A stretch of 64,000 nucleotides of DNA from JANQPA01 sp964628385. GTDB lineage: Bacteria > Bacteroidota > Bacteroidia > Chitinophagales > Saprospiraceae. Below the pieces are notes generated by a model. The model did no database searches, was not told the origin of the DNA, and was given only the letters and a program-made list of their open reading frames with translations. Both the position numbers and the translations under genes were made by a program. Below, in pieces: positions 1 through 8,836 of this stretch. The stretch covers positions 50,010-114,009 of the forward strand of contig CAZVOD010000004.1 in assembly GCA_964628385.1 (NCBI GenBank), read 5' to 3'. Each line of letters opens with the position of its first letter. The first letter of the stretch is position 1.

Positions 1-80
1 TCCAAAATGGAATGTAAAAATTTATCTTTTACCCCTTTCCAAAAAAGTTTGGCAAAGGTAAATTAAAATATCTATAAAAA

Positions 81-794
81 CTAACGTTTACGCTGGTTTC
101 TTTTGCGGCCACCGCCACCTTTTCCTCTTTCTTTCTTTGGTGCTCCGGTATTTGGATTAAGATCACGTTTTCCGAATACTTCTCCTTTACAGATCCACAC
201 TTTTATACCAATAAGACCGTAGATAGTCAACGCCTCTTTTAGGGAATAATCGATATCGGCCCGGAAAGTATGAAGTGGAGTTCTACCGTCTTTATATTCT
301 TCAGTACGCGCCATATCGGCACCGTTCAATCTTCCGGCAATTCTAATCTTAACACCTTCAGCTCCAGCACGCATTGTAGACTGGATAGCCATTTTGATGG
401 CACGTCTATAGTTAATACGAGCCTCTAGCTGCTTAGCAATAGATTCAGCTACAATGTTAGCATCCAGCTCAGGCTTTCTGATCTCTATGATATTGATCTG
501 AACATCTTTGCTGGTAAGCTTCTTGAGTTCTTCCCGGATTTTGTCTACTTCCTGCCCACCTTTACCAATAATGATACCTGGACGGGAAGTGTGTATAGTT
601 ACGGTGATGCGCTTTAAAGTACGCTCGATGATAATACGAGCAATACCACCCTTTTGAACACGTGCTTGCAAATAATTGCGTATCCTTTCATCTTCAACTA
701 CCTTATCACCATAGTCATGACCACCAAACCAATTTGATTCCCAACCTCTGATGATACCTAAACGATTTCCTATTGGATTTGTCTTCTGACCCAT
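81..794 (-). CDS. rpsC: 30S ribosomal protein S3
   Basis: Small-subunit protein S3, located at the mRNA entry channel of the 30S head. The 237-residue protein starts MGQKTNPIGNRLG, as is typical of S3. It carries a type II KH RNA-binding domain whose GKGG loop is at residues 77-80, followed by the S3 C-terminal domain (about 120-205). A Lys/Arg/Gly-rich tail occupies roughly 215-237. It is the last gene of the S10 cluster visible here; rplP (L16), which normally follows, would lie beyond the left edge. It sits 17 bp downstream of rplV on the same strand and is surely co-transcribed with it. The identification is certain. Confidence 0.98.
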   Translation of the reverse strand: MGQKTNPIGNRLGIIRGWESNWFGGHDYGDKVVEDERIRNYLQARVQKGGIARIIIERTLKRITVTIHTSRPGIIIGKGGQEVDKIREELKKLTSKDVQINIIEIRKPELDANIVAESIAKQLEARINYRRAIKMAIQSTMRAGAEGVKIRIAGRLNGADMARTEEYKDGRTPLHTFRADIDYSLKEALTIYGLIGIKVWICKGEVFGKRDLNPNTGAPKKERGKGGGGRKRNQRKR

Positions 795-811
795 ATTCTT
801 AGTTATATATA

Positions 812-1252
812 TTAATCTTGTACAGTATTTTCTGTATCCACTTCTGCATTTTCGTTAACATCTTCCGCGTCTACCAAATCTTCGTCCTCTTCGTCAACGG
901 GCAGCTCCAGAGTATTTTCAACCACTAGCGTAACGTGGCAGGAATGCTTGCGAATTCGGTGTGCCCGACCGTGAGGTGCTGGCCTGAAACGCTTCAGCAT
1001 GGGGGCCTGGTCGCAAAAAGCGGTCTGAATGATTAGATCATAATCAGCTGCACTTTCTGTGCCATCTAATTTATCTTCCCAGTTGGCGATAGCTGATAAT
1101 AAGAGCTTTTCCAACCATACGGCCGCCTCTTTCTTGGTATATCTCAAAATGCTGAGGGCTTCCTCTACATCCTCACCACGAATAAGGTCGACTACCAGAC
1201 GCATTTTTCTGGCAGACATTGGTACATTTCGAAGTTTTGCTACAGCTTCCAT
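812..1252 (-). CDS. rplV: 50S ribosomal protein L22 with acidic C-terminal tail
   Basis: Large-subunit protein L22, whose long loop lines the nascent-peptide exit tunnel. Family features are visible: the N-terminal 'NVPMSARKMRLVVDLIRG' region and the basic loop around residues 85-103 (MLKRFRPAPHGRAHRIRK). The core ends near residue 115. Residues 118-146 form an extra, strongly acidic tail dominated by Asp and Glu, so the protein is longer than the usual 110-115 residues. Extended L22 proteins are known in Bacteroidota, but I cannot say how this tail compares with relatives. The gene lies between rpsS and rpsC in the conserved S10 order. Confidence 0.97.
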   Translation of the reverse strand: MEAVAKLRNVPMSARKMRLVVDLIRGEDVEEALSILRYTKKEAAVWLEKLLLSAIANWEDKLDGTESAADYDLIIQTAFCDQAPMLKRFRPAPHGRAHRIRKHSCHVTLVVENTLELPVDEEDEDLVDAEDVNENAEVDTENTVQD

Positions 1253-1308
1253 TATAAATATATTTTCGTGCCGTCCTTTTGGGAGGCGGCTATGCTATTC
1301 TAAAATTA

Positions 1309-1572
1309 CTACTTTCTACCACCGTGACCCTTGAAGCTCCGAGTCTGGGCAAATTCTCCCAATTTGTGACCTACCATGTTTTCAGTAACATACACCGGAA
1401 TGAAAGTCTTACCGTTGTGTACAGCTATGGTTTCCCCTACCATATCAGGGATGATCATTGAAGAACGGGACCATGTCTTGATTACGGACTTCTTCTTAGC
1501 TTCTTTTGACTTTTCTACCTTTTTCAATAACTTATGAAAAACGTAAGGTCCTTTTTTTAGTGATCTAGGCAT
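1309..1572 (-). CDS. rpsS: 30S ribosomal protein S19
   Basis: Small-subunit head protein S19, which binds 16S rRNA together with S13. The 87-residue sequence has the family hallmarks: MPRSLKKGPYV at the N-terminus, 'TWSRSSMIIPDMVG' in the middle, and 'HNGKTFIPVYVTENMVGHKLGEFA' near the C-terminus. It starts 8 bp after the rplB stop codon, indicating tight coupling, and precedes rplV by 56 bp. Length and gene order are normal. Confidence 0.98.
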   Translation of the reverse strand: MPRSLKKGPYVFHKLLKKVEKSKEAKKKSVIKTWSRSSMIIPDMVGETIAVHNGKTFIPVYVTENMVGHKLGEFAQTRSFKGHGGRK

Positions 1573-1580
1573 AAGCTATA

Positions 1581-2417
1581 TTATTTTTTCTTATTGCTCT
1601 TTTTTCTGGTGACAATTAATCTATTAGAATTCTTCTTCGGATTCCTCGTCTTCTGGCCTTTAGCCATCTGACCATTTCTTGAACGAGGCAAACCACCCGA
1701 CTGTCTACCTTCACCACCACCCATGGGGTGATCGATCGGGTTCATAGCTACACCACGAATTCTTGGGCGCCTACCCAACCAACGAGAGCGGCCAGCTTTT
1801 GCCGAAACCGTCAGGGCGTGATCCGGGTTGGAGGTCGTTCCGATTGTAGCCTTACACGTTTGCAAGACTCTTCTAACCTCACTGGATGGCATTCTAACGA
1901 TGGCGTATTTTCCTTCACGGCCAACGAGGGTAGCATAAGTACCCGCACTACGAGCTAGAGCAGCACCTCCGCCTGGTTGTAATTCTATGGCGTGAATGGT
2001 AGCCCCCAAAGGAATATTACGCAAGTACATCGCATGCCCCAAATTGGGAGTAGCTTCCTCACCTGACATCACCTCCATACCAACTTTCAAGCCATCTGGT
2101 GCAATGATATATCTTTTTTCTCCGTCGCTATATTCAAGCAAAGCGATGAATGCACTTCTGTTAGGATCATACTCGATTGTTTTTACCGTAGCAGATATGC
2201 CTTCTTTATCTCTTTTGAAGTCAATAACTCTGTAACGACGTTTGTGACCACCTCCGCGGTGACGCACGGTACGCCTACCATCATTATTACGACCACCGCT
2301 TTTCTTCATTGGCTCCAGAAGGCTTTTTTCTGGCTTACTGGTCGTTACTTCCTCGAATGCATTACCTACTTTGAAACGCATACCGGGAGATACTGGATTA
2401 TATTTTTTAACTGCCAT
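1581..2417 (-). CDS. rplB: 50S ribosomal protein L2
   Basis: Large-subunit protein L2, required for peptidyl-transferase activity and subunit association. The 278-residue protein has the OB-fold and SH3-like domains of L2. It keeps the highly conserved segment 'GVAMNPIDHPMGGGEGRQSGG', which contains the functionally important histidine (about residue 228). The C-terminus is rich in Lys and Asn, as usual. The gene sits between rplW and rpsS, the conserved S10-cluster position. Confidence 0.98.
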   Translation of the reverse strand: MAVKKYNPVSPGMRFKVGNAFEEVTTSKPEKSLLEPMKKSGGRNNDGRRTVRHRGGGHKRRYRVIDFKRDKEGISATVKTIEYDPNRSAFIALLEYSDGEKRYIIAPDGLKVGMEVMSGEEATPNLGHAMYLRNIPLGATIHAIELQPGGGAALARSAGTYATLVGREGKYAIVRMPSSEVRRVLQTCKATIGTTSNPDHALTVSAKAGRSRWLGRRPRIRGVAMNPIDHPMGGGEGRQSGGLPRSRNGQMAKGQKTRNPKKNSNRLIVTRKKSNKKK

Positions 2418-2495
2418 TGCTTACTAATTTCTTACTCTTTAATCAGGTTGCATTTGGGAGATGCAAAAATAGAGCTCTCCGGGCAACTATCAAAA

Positions 2496-2792
2496 TTATA
2501 TTTCGCCAAAGAAGTCGATTTCTTCTCCTTCTGTTAACGTAACGATTGCTTTTTTGAAAGACGGCTTACGTCCTTTCACAATGCCCGACTTAGTAGATCT
2601 TACTTTCACTTTAGCAGGCATGATCACCGTATTAATGGAATCTACTGTAACATTGTACATCCCTTCGATAGCCTTCTTGACCTGTATTTTGTTAGCGTTT
2701 TTGGCTACTACAAAAGTATACTGATTCAGGTTATTGGAAAGCATCTCAGACTTTTCCGTAATAAGTGGTTTTATAAGTATTGTCTGTGCCAT
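2496..2792 (-). CDS. rplW: 50S ribosomal protein L23
   Basis: Large-subunit protein L23, at the exit of the peptide tunnel, where trigger factor and SRP dock. The 98-residue protein opens with the L23 signature (IKPLITEKSEM), then 'YTFVVAKNANKIQVKKAIEGMYNV' and a C-terminal 'SFKKAIVTLTEGEEIDFF'. It lies between rplD (23 bp upstream) and rplB (78 bp downstream). Confidence 0.97.
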   Translation of the reverse strand: MAQTILIKPLITEKSEMLSNNLNQYTFVVAKNANKIQVKKAIEGMYNVTVDSINTVIMPAKVKVRSTKSGIVKGRKPSFKKAIVTLTEGEEIDFFGEI

Positions 2793-2815
2793 CGCTCGAA
2801 AATTCTATCAATTCA

Positions 2816-3448
2816 TTAATTAAATGTCTTCACTAATTCAGCTACAGAACCTTCTGACAAAATCAACTTGTTGGCATGAAGAATCTGATAGGTATTCAAC
2901 TCACTGGCTTTCATAACCAATGCTTTGGGAATATTGCGAGAAGATAAATAAACTTCTCTTTCGTGCTCAGAAGTAACCAAAATTGACTTCAGGTTGCTGG
3001 CCTCAAGGTTATTCAGGATATTGATATACTCTGATGTCTTGGGCGATTCAAAAGAGAAGTCTTCAACTACGAACAACATACCTTCCGAAACCTTACCGGC
3101 CAAAGCGGACTTACGGGCAAGACGCTTTACCTTCTTATTCAACTTTTGGGAGTAGTCTCTGGGCTTGGGACCAAAAACTCTACCTCCTCCTCTGAAGAGT
3201 GGGTTTTTGATATCACCAGCACGAGCCGTACCCGTACCTTTCTGGCGCTTCAGCTTCTTGGTAGAACCAGCTACTTCGCCACGTTCCTTTGATTTATGTG
3301 TGCCCTGGCGTTGATTGGCCAGGTACTGCTTTACAGCAAGGTAAATGGCATGTTCGTTCGGCTCAATACCGAATATGTCATCTGGTAGTTCTACTGCTCT
3401 ACCGGTTTTTTCACCTTGAATATTTAATACATCCACTTTCATCGTCAA
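2816..3448 (-). CDS. rplD: 50S ribosomal protein L4
   Basis: Large-subunit protein L4, a tunnel protein that in some bacteria also represses its own operon. The 210-residue sequence shows the long basic loop typical of L4: 'THKSKERGEVAGSTKKLKRQKGTGTARAGD' at about residues 50-80, then 'PLFRGGGRVFGPKPRDYSQKLNKKVKRLARKSAL'. The N-terminus (MTMKVDVLNIQGEKTG) begins with two nearby Met codons, so the start could be two residues later. It lies between rplC and rplW. Confidence 0.97.
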   Translation of the reverse strand: MTMKVDVLNIQGEKTGRAVELPDDIFGIEPNEHAIYLAVKQYLANQRQGTHKSKERGEVAGSTKKLKRQKGTGTARAGDIKNPLFRGGGRVFGPKPRDYSQKLNKKVKRLARKSALAGKVSEGMLFVVEDFSFESPKTSEYINILNNLEASNLKSILVTSEHEREVYLSSRNIPKALVMKASELNTYQILHANKLILSEGSVAELVKTFN

Positions 3449-3493
3449 GCATTTTTTAAATAAGCATTTCTTGACAAAGCTTACTCAGATAAT

Positions 3494-4117
3494 TTATTTT
3501 TCAATAATTACAAAAGCGCCCTTGTGTCCCGGTATAGCCCCTTGAACTAAGAGGATATTTTTTTCGGGAAAAACTTTTAGCACCTTCAGATTTTTGACCT
3601 TGATGCGCTTTCCACCGGTACGACCTGCCATGCGCATACCTTTGAACACACGAGCAGGATAAGAAGCCGCACCAATAGATCCGGGAGCACGTTGACGGTT
3701 GTGCTGACCGTGAGTAGCATCATTTACCCCGCGAAAGCCGTGTCTTTTAACAACCCCCTGAAATCCTTTACCTTTAGATGTACCAACTGCATTTACAGTA
3801 TCACCTTCCTGAAAGATTTCTTCTACCTTAACAACATCGCCGATTACTTTTTCCACCAGGTTGAAATCTCTGAATTCAACTACTTTACGCTTTGGACCTG
3901 TTTCTGCTTTTTGGAAATGCCCTTGGAGTGCCTGGGAAGTGTTCTTAGTCTTTGCTTCGCCAAAACCTAGCTGTAGCGCAGCGTATCCGTCTGTTTCAGC
4001 TGTTTTCACTTGAGTAACCACACACGGGCCTGCTTCAACTACAGTACAGGCAATGTACTTACCAGTATTGTCAAAAACACTGGTCATACCAATCTTTTTA
4101 CCGATTAATCCGTTCAT
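3494..4117 (-). CDS. rplC: 50S ribosomal protein L3
   Basis: Large-subunit protein L3, which reaches towards the peptidyl-transferase centre and nucleates 50S assembly. The 207-residue protein begins MNGLIGKKIGMTSVF, the L3 signature. It contains 'GTSKGKGFQGVVKRHGF' and the loop 'HGQHNRQRAPGSIGAASYPARVFKGMRMAGR' near residues 135-165, a region modified by the PrmB methylase in other bacteria. A 132-bp gap separates it from rpsJ, the longest gap between genes in this ribosomal cluster; it contains a small perfect hairpin at 4197-4212. Confidence 0.98.
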   Translation of the reverse strand: MNGLIGKKIGMTSVFDNTGKYIACTVVEAGPCVVTQVKTAETDGYAALQLGFGEAKTKNTSQALQGHFQKAETGPKRKVVEFRDFNLVEKVIGDVVKVEEIFQEGDTVNAVGTSKGKGFQGVVKRHGFRGVNDATHGQHNRQRAPGSIGAASYPARVFKGMRMAGRTGGKRIKVKNLKVLKVFPEKNILLVQGAIPGHKGAFVIIEK

Positions 4118-4196
4118 CCAACAATAATTTTTATCAGCTTTGCTGCATTAATGGAGCGAAAGCTGCACTGTTTCTTTTGTGGTATAGGTATTTTAG

Positions 4197-4212
4197 CCTT
4201 TGTATTCAAAGG
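4197..4212 (-). other. Short perfect hairpin in the rpsJ-rplC spacer
   Basis: CCTTTG (4197-4202) and CAAAGG (4207-4212) form a perfect 6-bp stem around a 4-nt loop within the 132-bp rpsJ-rplC gap. There is no adjacent T-run, so it does not look like a terminator. It could be an RNA structure in the rplC leader or a coincidence. No TAnnTTTG-type internal promoter was seen in the gap. Confidence 0.3.
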
Positions 4213-4249
4213 AAACAGCAATCGAAAAACAGTTACTAAAAAATAGCCG

Positions 4250-4558
4250 TTAGGTCAATTTAACCTGAATGTCAACCCCACTTGGCAATTCCAGTTTCGA
4301 TAGGGCATCTACCGTTTTCTGGGTGGGCGTATAAATTTCGATGAGGCGTTTGTGGGTACGCAACTGGAACTGCTCACGAGATTTTTTATTGACGTGCGGC
4401 GAACGGAGCACGGTAAAAATCTTCTTTTGTGTGGGCAGCGGAATCGGGCCAGTAACAACAGCGCCACTATTCCTCACGGTCTTAACGATCTTCTCCGTAG
4501 ACTTGTCTACCAAATTGTGGTCGTAAGAGCGGAGTTTAATCCTAATTTTTTGATTCAT
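4250..4558 (-). CDS. rpsJ: 30S ribosomal protein S10
   Basis: Small-subunit protein S10, also the partner of NusB/NusG in transcription antitermination. The 102-residue sequence begins MNQKIRIKLRSYDHNLVD and includes 'GPIPLPTQKKIFTVLRSPHVNKKSREQF', the conserved S10 core. Length is normal. It opens the S10 part of the cluster. In many other bacteria tuf lies between fusA and rpsJ, but here the 84-bp gap to fusA has no room for it. Confidence 0.98.
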   Translation of the reverse strand: MNQKIRIKLRSYDHNLVDKSTEKIVKTVRNSGAVVTGPIPLPTQKKIFTVLRSPHVNKKSREQFQLRTHKRLIEIYTPTQKTVDALSKLELPSGVDIQVKLT

Positions 4559-4642
4559 GCCAAATTTTAATTAAAACTTTCTTTAAGGAGCATCAGCCTT
4601 CAACAACTTTATACTGATAGCGCTGATGCCCATTTATTTTAC

Positions 4643-6778
4643 CTAGGCGGTTACATCGCCTTTTGCTTTTTCGATAATTTCTTTTGCAACACCTTGTGGC
4701 GCCTCTACATAGTGAGAGAACTCCATGGAGGAGGATGCACGACCTGAAGTAATAGTACGCAGTTCAGTTACATAACCGAACATTTCAGATAATGGTACTT
4801 CTGCCTGGATAGCAACAGCGCCACCTGGGCGAGGATCTTGTCCTTTTGGCAAACCACGGCGACGGTTCAAGTCACCGATAACAGTACCTACGAATTCTTC
4901 AGGAGTAACAATTTCAAGCTTCATGATAGGCTCCATAATCACAGCACCAGCCTTTGGCGCGGCTATTTTAAACCCTTCCTTTGCGCATAATTCAAATGCG
5001 ATAGGCTTAGAATCGACAGGGTGCATAGAACCATCATAAACACGTACTTTCATGCTATCCATGCTATAACCGGCAAGGATACCATTATCCATCATTGCAA
5101 GAAAGCCTTCAGTAATAGGCTTTACGTAGTTTTTGTCAATAGAACCACCAACGACATCCCACTTGAATTGGATTCTGGTTTTTCCATTCTTGAATTCTTC
5201 ACTTTCCAGGAATTCTTCATCAGCAGGGCCGAGTTCAAATTCCATATCAGCAAACAAACCAGAACCCCCTGACTGCTTCTTCAAGCGCTCGCGGTGGGTC
5301 ACGGTGTTAGTTAATGCTTCTTTATAGTTTACTTGTGGCTGCCCTTGAGCAACTTCCACTTTAAATTCTCTTTTCAAACGATCAACGATAATCTCCAAGT
5401 GGAGCTCACCCATCCCGCTGATAACCGTTTGGTTGGTATCTTCATCGAATCGTACCCGGAAGGTTGGATCTTCTTCTGCTAATTTGGCTAGTGCCATACC
5501 CAACTTGTCCAAATCTTTTTGAGATTTAGGTTCGATGGCCAAGCCGATAACAGGCTCAGGGAATGTCATACTTTCTAGTACGATCGGACTATTCACATCA
5601 CAAATAGTGTCTCCCGTTTTTAAATCTTTGAAACCAACCGCAGCAGCGATATCACCAGCTTCTACACGGTCGATTGGATTTTGCTTGTTAGAGTGCATCT
5701 GGTACAAACGAGAAATACGTTCTTTCTTACCAGAGCGTGTATTGAGAATATAAGATCCTGCATCAAGTGCACCGGAATAAGCACGGAAGAATGCCAAACG
5801 CCCCACGTATGGGTCAGTAGCTATCTTAAATGCCAACCCTGCAAAAGGGTCTTCTACTGTTGGTCTTCTTAGTACTTCTTCTTCAGTATCTGGATTAGTA
5901 CCCTTGATAGCACTGATGTCCATCGGAGAAGGCATGAAAGCACAAACAGCATCAAGTACCGCCTGAACCCCTTTATTCTTAAAGGCTGAACCACAGAATA
6001 CAGGCATTATACTAATATCAATAACGGCTTTTCTAATGGCTGCTCTGATTTGATCAACAGAGATGGAATCTGGATCCTCAAAGAACTGCTCCATCAATGT
6101 GTCGTCGTAAGAAGCTACGGCCTCAAGCAATGCTTCTCTTCTTTCATTTACGTCATCCTGAAGATCCTCAGGGATAGGAATGATTTCATAGGTCATACCC
6201 ATATCGTCATCATTCCAAATTCTCGCTTCATTAGTAATCAAGTCAACCACTCCGCGGAAATCTTCTTCTGATCCGATAGGAACTTGCATAGCAATAGCGT
6301 TAGCACCTAACTTCTCCTTGATATCTTCAATTACTGCAAAATAATCAGCCCCCGAACGGTCCATTTTGTTTACAAAACCAAAACGAGGTACTTTATATCT
6401 ATCCATCTGACGGAAAACCGTCTCAGATTGAGGTTCAACACCACTTACCGCACAATAAAGAGCCACAACACCGTCCAGAACACGAAGAGAACGCTCTACC
6501 TCCACTGTAAAATCCACGTGACCAGGAGTATCAATAATGTTGATAGGATATTCTTGATCTTGCCAAAACCACTTAGTCTTGGTTGCCGCAGAAGTAATGG
6601 TAATACCACGCTCCTGTTCTTGCTCCATCCAGTCCATTGTAGCGGCACCATCGTGTACCTCTCCAATTTTGTGACTGATACCGGTATAGAAAAGAATACG
6701 CTCTGTAGTTGTAGTCTTACCCGCGTCAATGTGGGCAGCAATACCAATATTTCTTGTGAATTTTAAATCTTTTACCAT
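4643..6778 (-). CDS. fusA: Elongation factor G
   Basis: Translational GTPase that drives mRNA-tRNA translocation and, with RRF, ribosome recycling. The 711-residue protein shows the G motifs in order: G1 AHIDAGKT (15-22), the RGIT switch I (57-60), G3 DTPGH (83-87) and G4 NKMD (137-140). Domains II to V follow, including 'GMGELHLEIIVDRLKREF' in domain III and 'GYVTELRTITSGRAS' in domain V. Length agrees with bacterial EF-G. It sits in the str operon between rpsG and rpsJ. Bacteroidota often have a second EF-G paralogue; position and sequence favour this being the canonical one. Confidence 0.97.
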   Translation of the reverse strand: MVKDLKFTRNIGIAAHIDAGKTTTTERILFYTGISHKIGEVHDGAATMDWMEQEQERGITITSAATKTKWFWQDQEYPINIIDTPGHVDFTVEVERSLRVLDGVVALYCAVSGVEPQSETVFRQMDRYKVPRFGFVNKMDRSGADYFAVIEDIKEKLGANAIAMQVPIGSEEDFRGVVDLITNEARIWNDDDMGMTYEIIPIPEDLQDDVNERREALLEAVASYDDTLMEQFFEDPDSISVDQIRAAIRKAVIDISIMPVFCGSAFKNKGVQAVLDAVCAFMPSPMDISAIKGTNPDTEEEVLRRPTVEDPFAGLAFKIATDPYVGRLAFFRAYSGALDAGSYILNTRSGKKERISRLYQMHSNKQNPIDRVEAGDIAAAVGFKDLKTGDTICDVNSPIVLESMTFPEPVIGLAIEPKSQKDLDKLGMALAKLAEEDPTFRVRFDEDTNQTVISGMGELHLEIIVDRLKREFKVEVAQGQPQVNYKEALTNTVTHRERLKKQSGGSGLFADMEFELGPADEEFLESEEFKNGKTRIQFKWDVVGGSIDKNYVKPITEGFLAMMDNGILAGYSMDSMKVRVYDGSMHPVDSKPIAFELCAKEGFKIAAPKAGAVIMEPIMKLEIVTPEEFVGTVIGDLNRRRGLPKGQDPRPGGAVAIQAEVPLSEMFGYVTELRTITSGRASSSMEFSHYVEAPQGVAKEIIEKAKGDVTA

Positions 6779-6826
6779 GGCTAATTCTCGAAAGAGATTT
6801 TAAATAAAATAAATATGTGATACAGT

Positions 6827-7294
6827 TTAAACCTTAAAGTGAGCAAAAGCGCGATTGGATTCAGCCATTCTGTGCGTATCTTCTTTTCTCTTTACCGCGC
6901 CGCCTTCACCTTTACTAGCTGCAAGCAACTCTGCTGACATTTTTTCAGCCATTCCTTTTCCACTGCGCTGGCGAGCGAACTTTATTAACCACTTCATTCC
7001 TATTGAAATACGTCTTTTGGCACGTATCTCTGTTGGAATCTGGAAGGTTGCACCACCGATACGACGGCTTCTTACCTCAACAGCTGGCATGGCATTGTTC
7101 AAAGCCTTTTTGAAAATGGCATGTTCATCTGCTTTTGTTTTCTCCTTAATCTTATCCATAGCATCATAAAAGATAGCAAATGCTACAGACTTTTTCCCAT
7201 CCATCATCATCATGTTCACAAACTGTGTAACTACTGTATCCCCGTAACGTGGATCGGGATTTATGATTCGAACTTTTGGTTTTCTTTTCCTCAT
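6827..7294 (-). CDS. rpsG: 30S ribosomal protein S7
   Basis: Small-subunit head protein S7, which nucleates assembly of the 16S rRNA 3' domain and contacts E-site tRNA. The 155-residue protein contains the conserved 'PDPRYGDTVVTQFVNMMMMDGKKSVA' near the N-terminus and 'AMPAVEVRSRRIGGATFQIPTEI' in the middle. It begins MRKRKPKVR rather than the commoner MPRKG.., which does not affect the fold. It lies 25 bp after rpsL and 48 bp before fusA. Confidence 0.98.
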   Translation of the reverse strand: MRKRKPKVRIINPDPRYGDTVVTQFVNMMMMDGKKSVAFAIFYDAMDKIKEKTKADEHAIFKKALNNAMPAVEVRSRRIGGATFQIPTEIRAKRRISIGMKWLIKFARQRSGKGMAEKMSAELLAASKGEGGAVKRKEDTHRMAESNRAFAHFKV

Positions 7295-7319
7295 TGCCGC
7301 TTTGAATTACAGTTTTAAA

Positions 7320-7694
7320 TTACTTTTTAGGACGTTTGGTACCATATTTGGATCGACTCACCTTGCGGTCATTCACACCAGCTGTATCCAGTGCACCACG
7401 AACGATAGTGTATCTCACCCCTGGTAAATCCTTCACACGACCTCCACGGATCAATACGATAGAGTGTTCCTGAAGGTTGTGTCCTTCTCCGGGTATGTAT
7501 GCGATAACTTCGATACCATTAGTTAAACGTACCTTGGCTACCTTACGCAAAGCCGAGTTCGGCTTCTTTGGTGTAGTTGTATAAACTCTTGTACACACCC
7601 CTCTTTTTTGCGGACATGCATCAAGGGCACGTGATTTACTCTTTTCTATAACTTTTGTCCGTCCCTTTCGTACAAGTTGATTAATCGTAGGCAT
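7320..7694 (-). CDS. rpsL: 30S ribosomal protein S12
   Basis: Small-subunit protein S12, which controls decoding accuracy. The 124-residue protein keeps the conserved 'TTTPKKPNSALRKVAKVRL' segment, with TPKKPNSA at residues 41-48. The lysine in this motif is the residue most often mutated in streptomycin resistance and is wild-type here. 'GGRVKDLPGVRYTIVRG' is the second conserved loop. It is the first gene of the str-S10 transcript, with a promoter about 75-105 bp upstream. Confidence 0.98.
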   Translation of the reverse strand: MPTINQLVRKGRTKVIEKSKSRALDACPQKRGVCTRVYTTTPKKPNSALRKVAKVRLTNGIEVIAYIPGEGHNLQEHSIVLIRGGRVKDLPGVRYTIVRGALDTAGVNDRKVSRSKYGTKRPKK

Positions 7695-8068
7695 AGAAAG
7701 CTTTTTAAAAAAACATATACTATTGCTTTTCCAGGGGTTTTACTACACACCCTCCTCGAAAGCGATTGCAAAGATACTTTTTCTATACCTTAATTCCAAA
7801 AAAAGATTAAACCTTTTAATGAATTACCTATAGGATAAAAATATAGAAATAAACATCAAGTGATGTTTGCAAAAATTAGCATGGAATTTGTACATTTATA
7901 CTAATCTTGGTTGTGATATAGGTAAAAAAGGTGAGAGTACTAAAATTAGGGCCATTTATTCACTACAAAAGCCCAATTGCAATAACTTTTTTCATTCTCC
8001 CTTTACAAAAGTCACAACCCGGAAGCACATTAAAAAAATTACACAAATCATTTTTCAAGAATTGTATT
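7695..8068. other. Divergent intergenic region rpsL / REC-AraC regulator
   Basis: This 374-bp AT-rich stretch separates two divergent genes. The left part holds the str-S10 promoter and rpsL leader. The right part must contain the promoter of the response regulator, but I see no convincing TTG-N20-TAnnTTTG match on the plus strand. An in-frame upstream ATG (7931) could extend the regulator by 46 residues; that extension has no homology-like content and I treat it as untranslated. Confidence 0.5.
7769..7800 (-). promoter_or_regulatory. Bacteroidota-type promoter of the str-S10 operon
   Basis: On the minus strand a TATCTTTG box (7769-7776) fits the Bacteroidota -7 consensus TAnnTTTG exactly. 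A TTTG (7797-7800) lies 20 nt upstream at the -33 position. Transcription would start near 7762, giving a leader of about 68 nt before rpsL. No comparable site was seen inside the gene cluster, so the whole block may depend on this promoter. Confidence 0.7.
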
Positions 8069-8836
8069 ATGACGACAACATTCATCCACCCTAAGTCTAG
8101 CGTCCTTCTTTTAGAAGATGACCCATCGTTGAGACAAATTCTCTACAAAGTATTTAAAGAGTCTGGTTACAACACTCTTGCCGTCAATGATGGCGAAATG
8201 GGAGTGAAAGAATTGAAGCGGTTTTTCCCCGACATCATTGTATCTGATATTAAGATGCCCAAAATGAATGGTATCGATTTTCTGAAGTACGTACGCCTTA
8301 ATAAGGAGTATGAAAAAATTCCTTTCATCATTCTCTCTGCCAAAGCAGCCATAGAAGACAGAATATCCGGCTTAGAACACGGTGCAGATGATTACCTAAC
8401 GAAGCCTTTCGATATCCGGGAACTGCTACTCAGAGTTAAAAATACCCTGAGACTTAGTGATACCGATACCCCTATGGCGCCTAACAGCAGTACCGGTGAG
8501 CCTGAGCCACTCAATCAGCGCTCTATTGCATTTCTGAGGCGTTTATATGACTATATTATTTCAAATATAACTGAGCAGGACCTCAACCTTACCAAGGTAT
8601 CGACCTCTCTGAATATGAGTCCTTCCGGCTTACAGAAAAAAATCAAAAGATTGACAGATAAATCTTTTACTCAATATGTGAGAGAGCAACGGCTAGAATA
8701 TGCCAAGCAATTGCTGGAATACGGAGCCTTAAATGTCAATGAAGTGGCGGAAAAAAGCGGATTCAGAAACGTATCCTATTTTTCTGATGCTTTCAGGCGT
8801 TATTTTGGATATCCTCCTTCACATTTAATTAAGTAG
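8069..8836 (+). CDS. Response regulator, receiver plus AraC-type DNA-binding domain
   Basis: Two-component response regulator. The receiver covers residues 12-125, with the acidic pair at 17-18 (LLEDDPS), phospho-acceptor Asp60 in 'DIIVSDIKMPKMNG', Ser90 and Lys112 (TKPFD). After a linker, residues about 150-255 form an AraC/XylS-type double helix-turn-helix ('NVNEVAEKSGFRNVSYFSDAFRRYFGYPPSHLIK'). I chose the ATG at 8069 because the receiver starts shortly after it. Downstream lie a giant histidine kinase and a twin-receiver protein on the same strand, suggesting one signalling locus. The DNA target is unknown; no adjacent metabolic operon is obviously controlled by it. Confidence 0.9.
   Translation: MTTTFIHPKSSVLLLEDDPSLRQILYKVFKESGYNTLAVNDGEMGVKELKRFFPDIIVSDIKMPKMNGIDFLKYVRLNKEYEKIPFIILSAKAAIEDRISGLEHGADDYLTKPFDIRELLLRVKNTLRLSDTDTPMAPNSSTGEPEPLNQRSIAFLRRLYDYIISNITEQDLNLTKVSTSLNMSPSGLQKKIKRLTDKSFTQYVREQRLEYAKQLLEYGALNVNEVAEKSGFRNVSYFSDAFRRYFGYPPSHLIK

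Noticed and set aside
1..80. Start of rplP (L16)
   Set aside because: No start codon or coding pattern in the first 80 bases; the gene would lie outside the window.
4559..4642. Missing tuf gene between fusA and rpsJ as a deletion
   Set aside because: Absence of tuf at this position is normal in Bacteroidota.
7931..8068. N-terminal extension of the REC-AraC regulator
   Set aside because: The extra 46 residues do not belong to the receiver fold and the ATG at 8069 gives a standard N-terminus.
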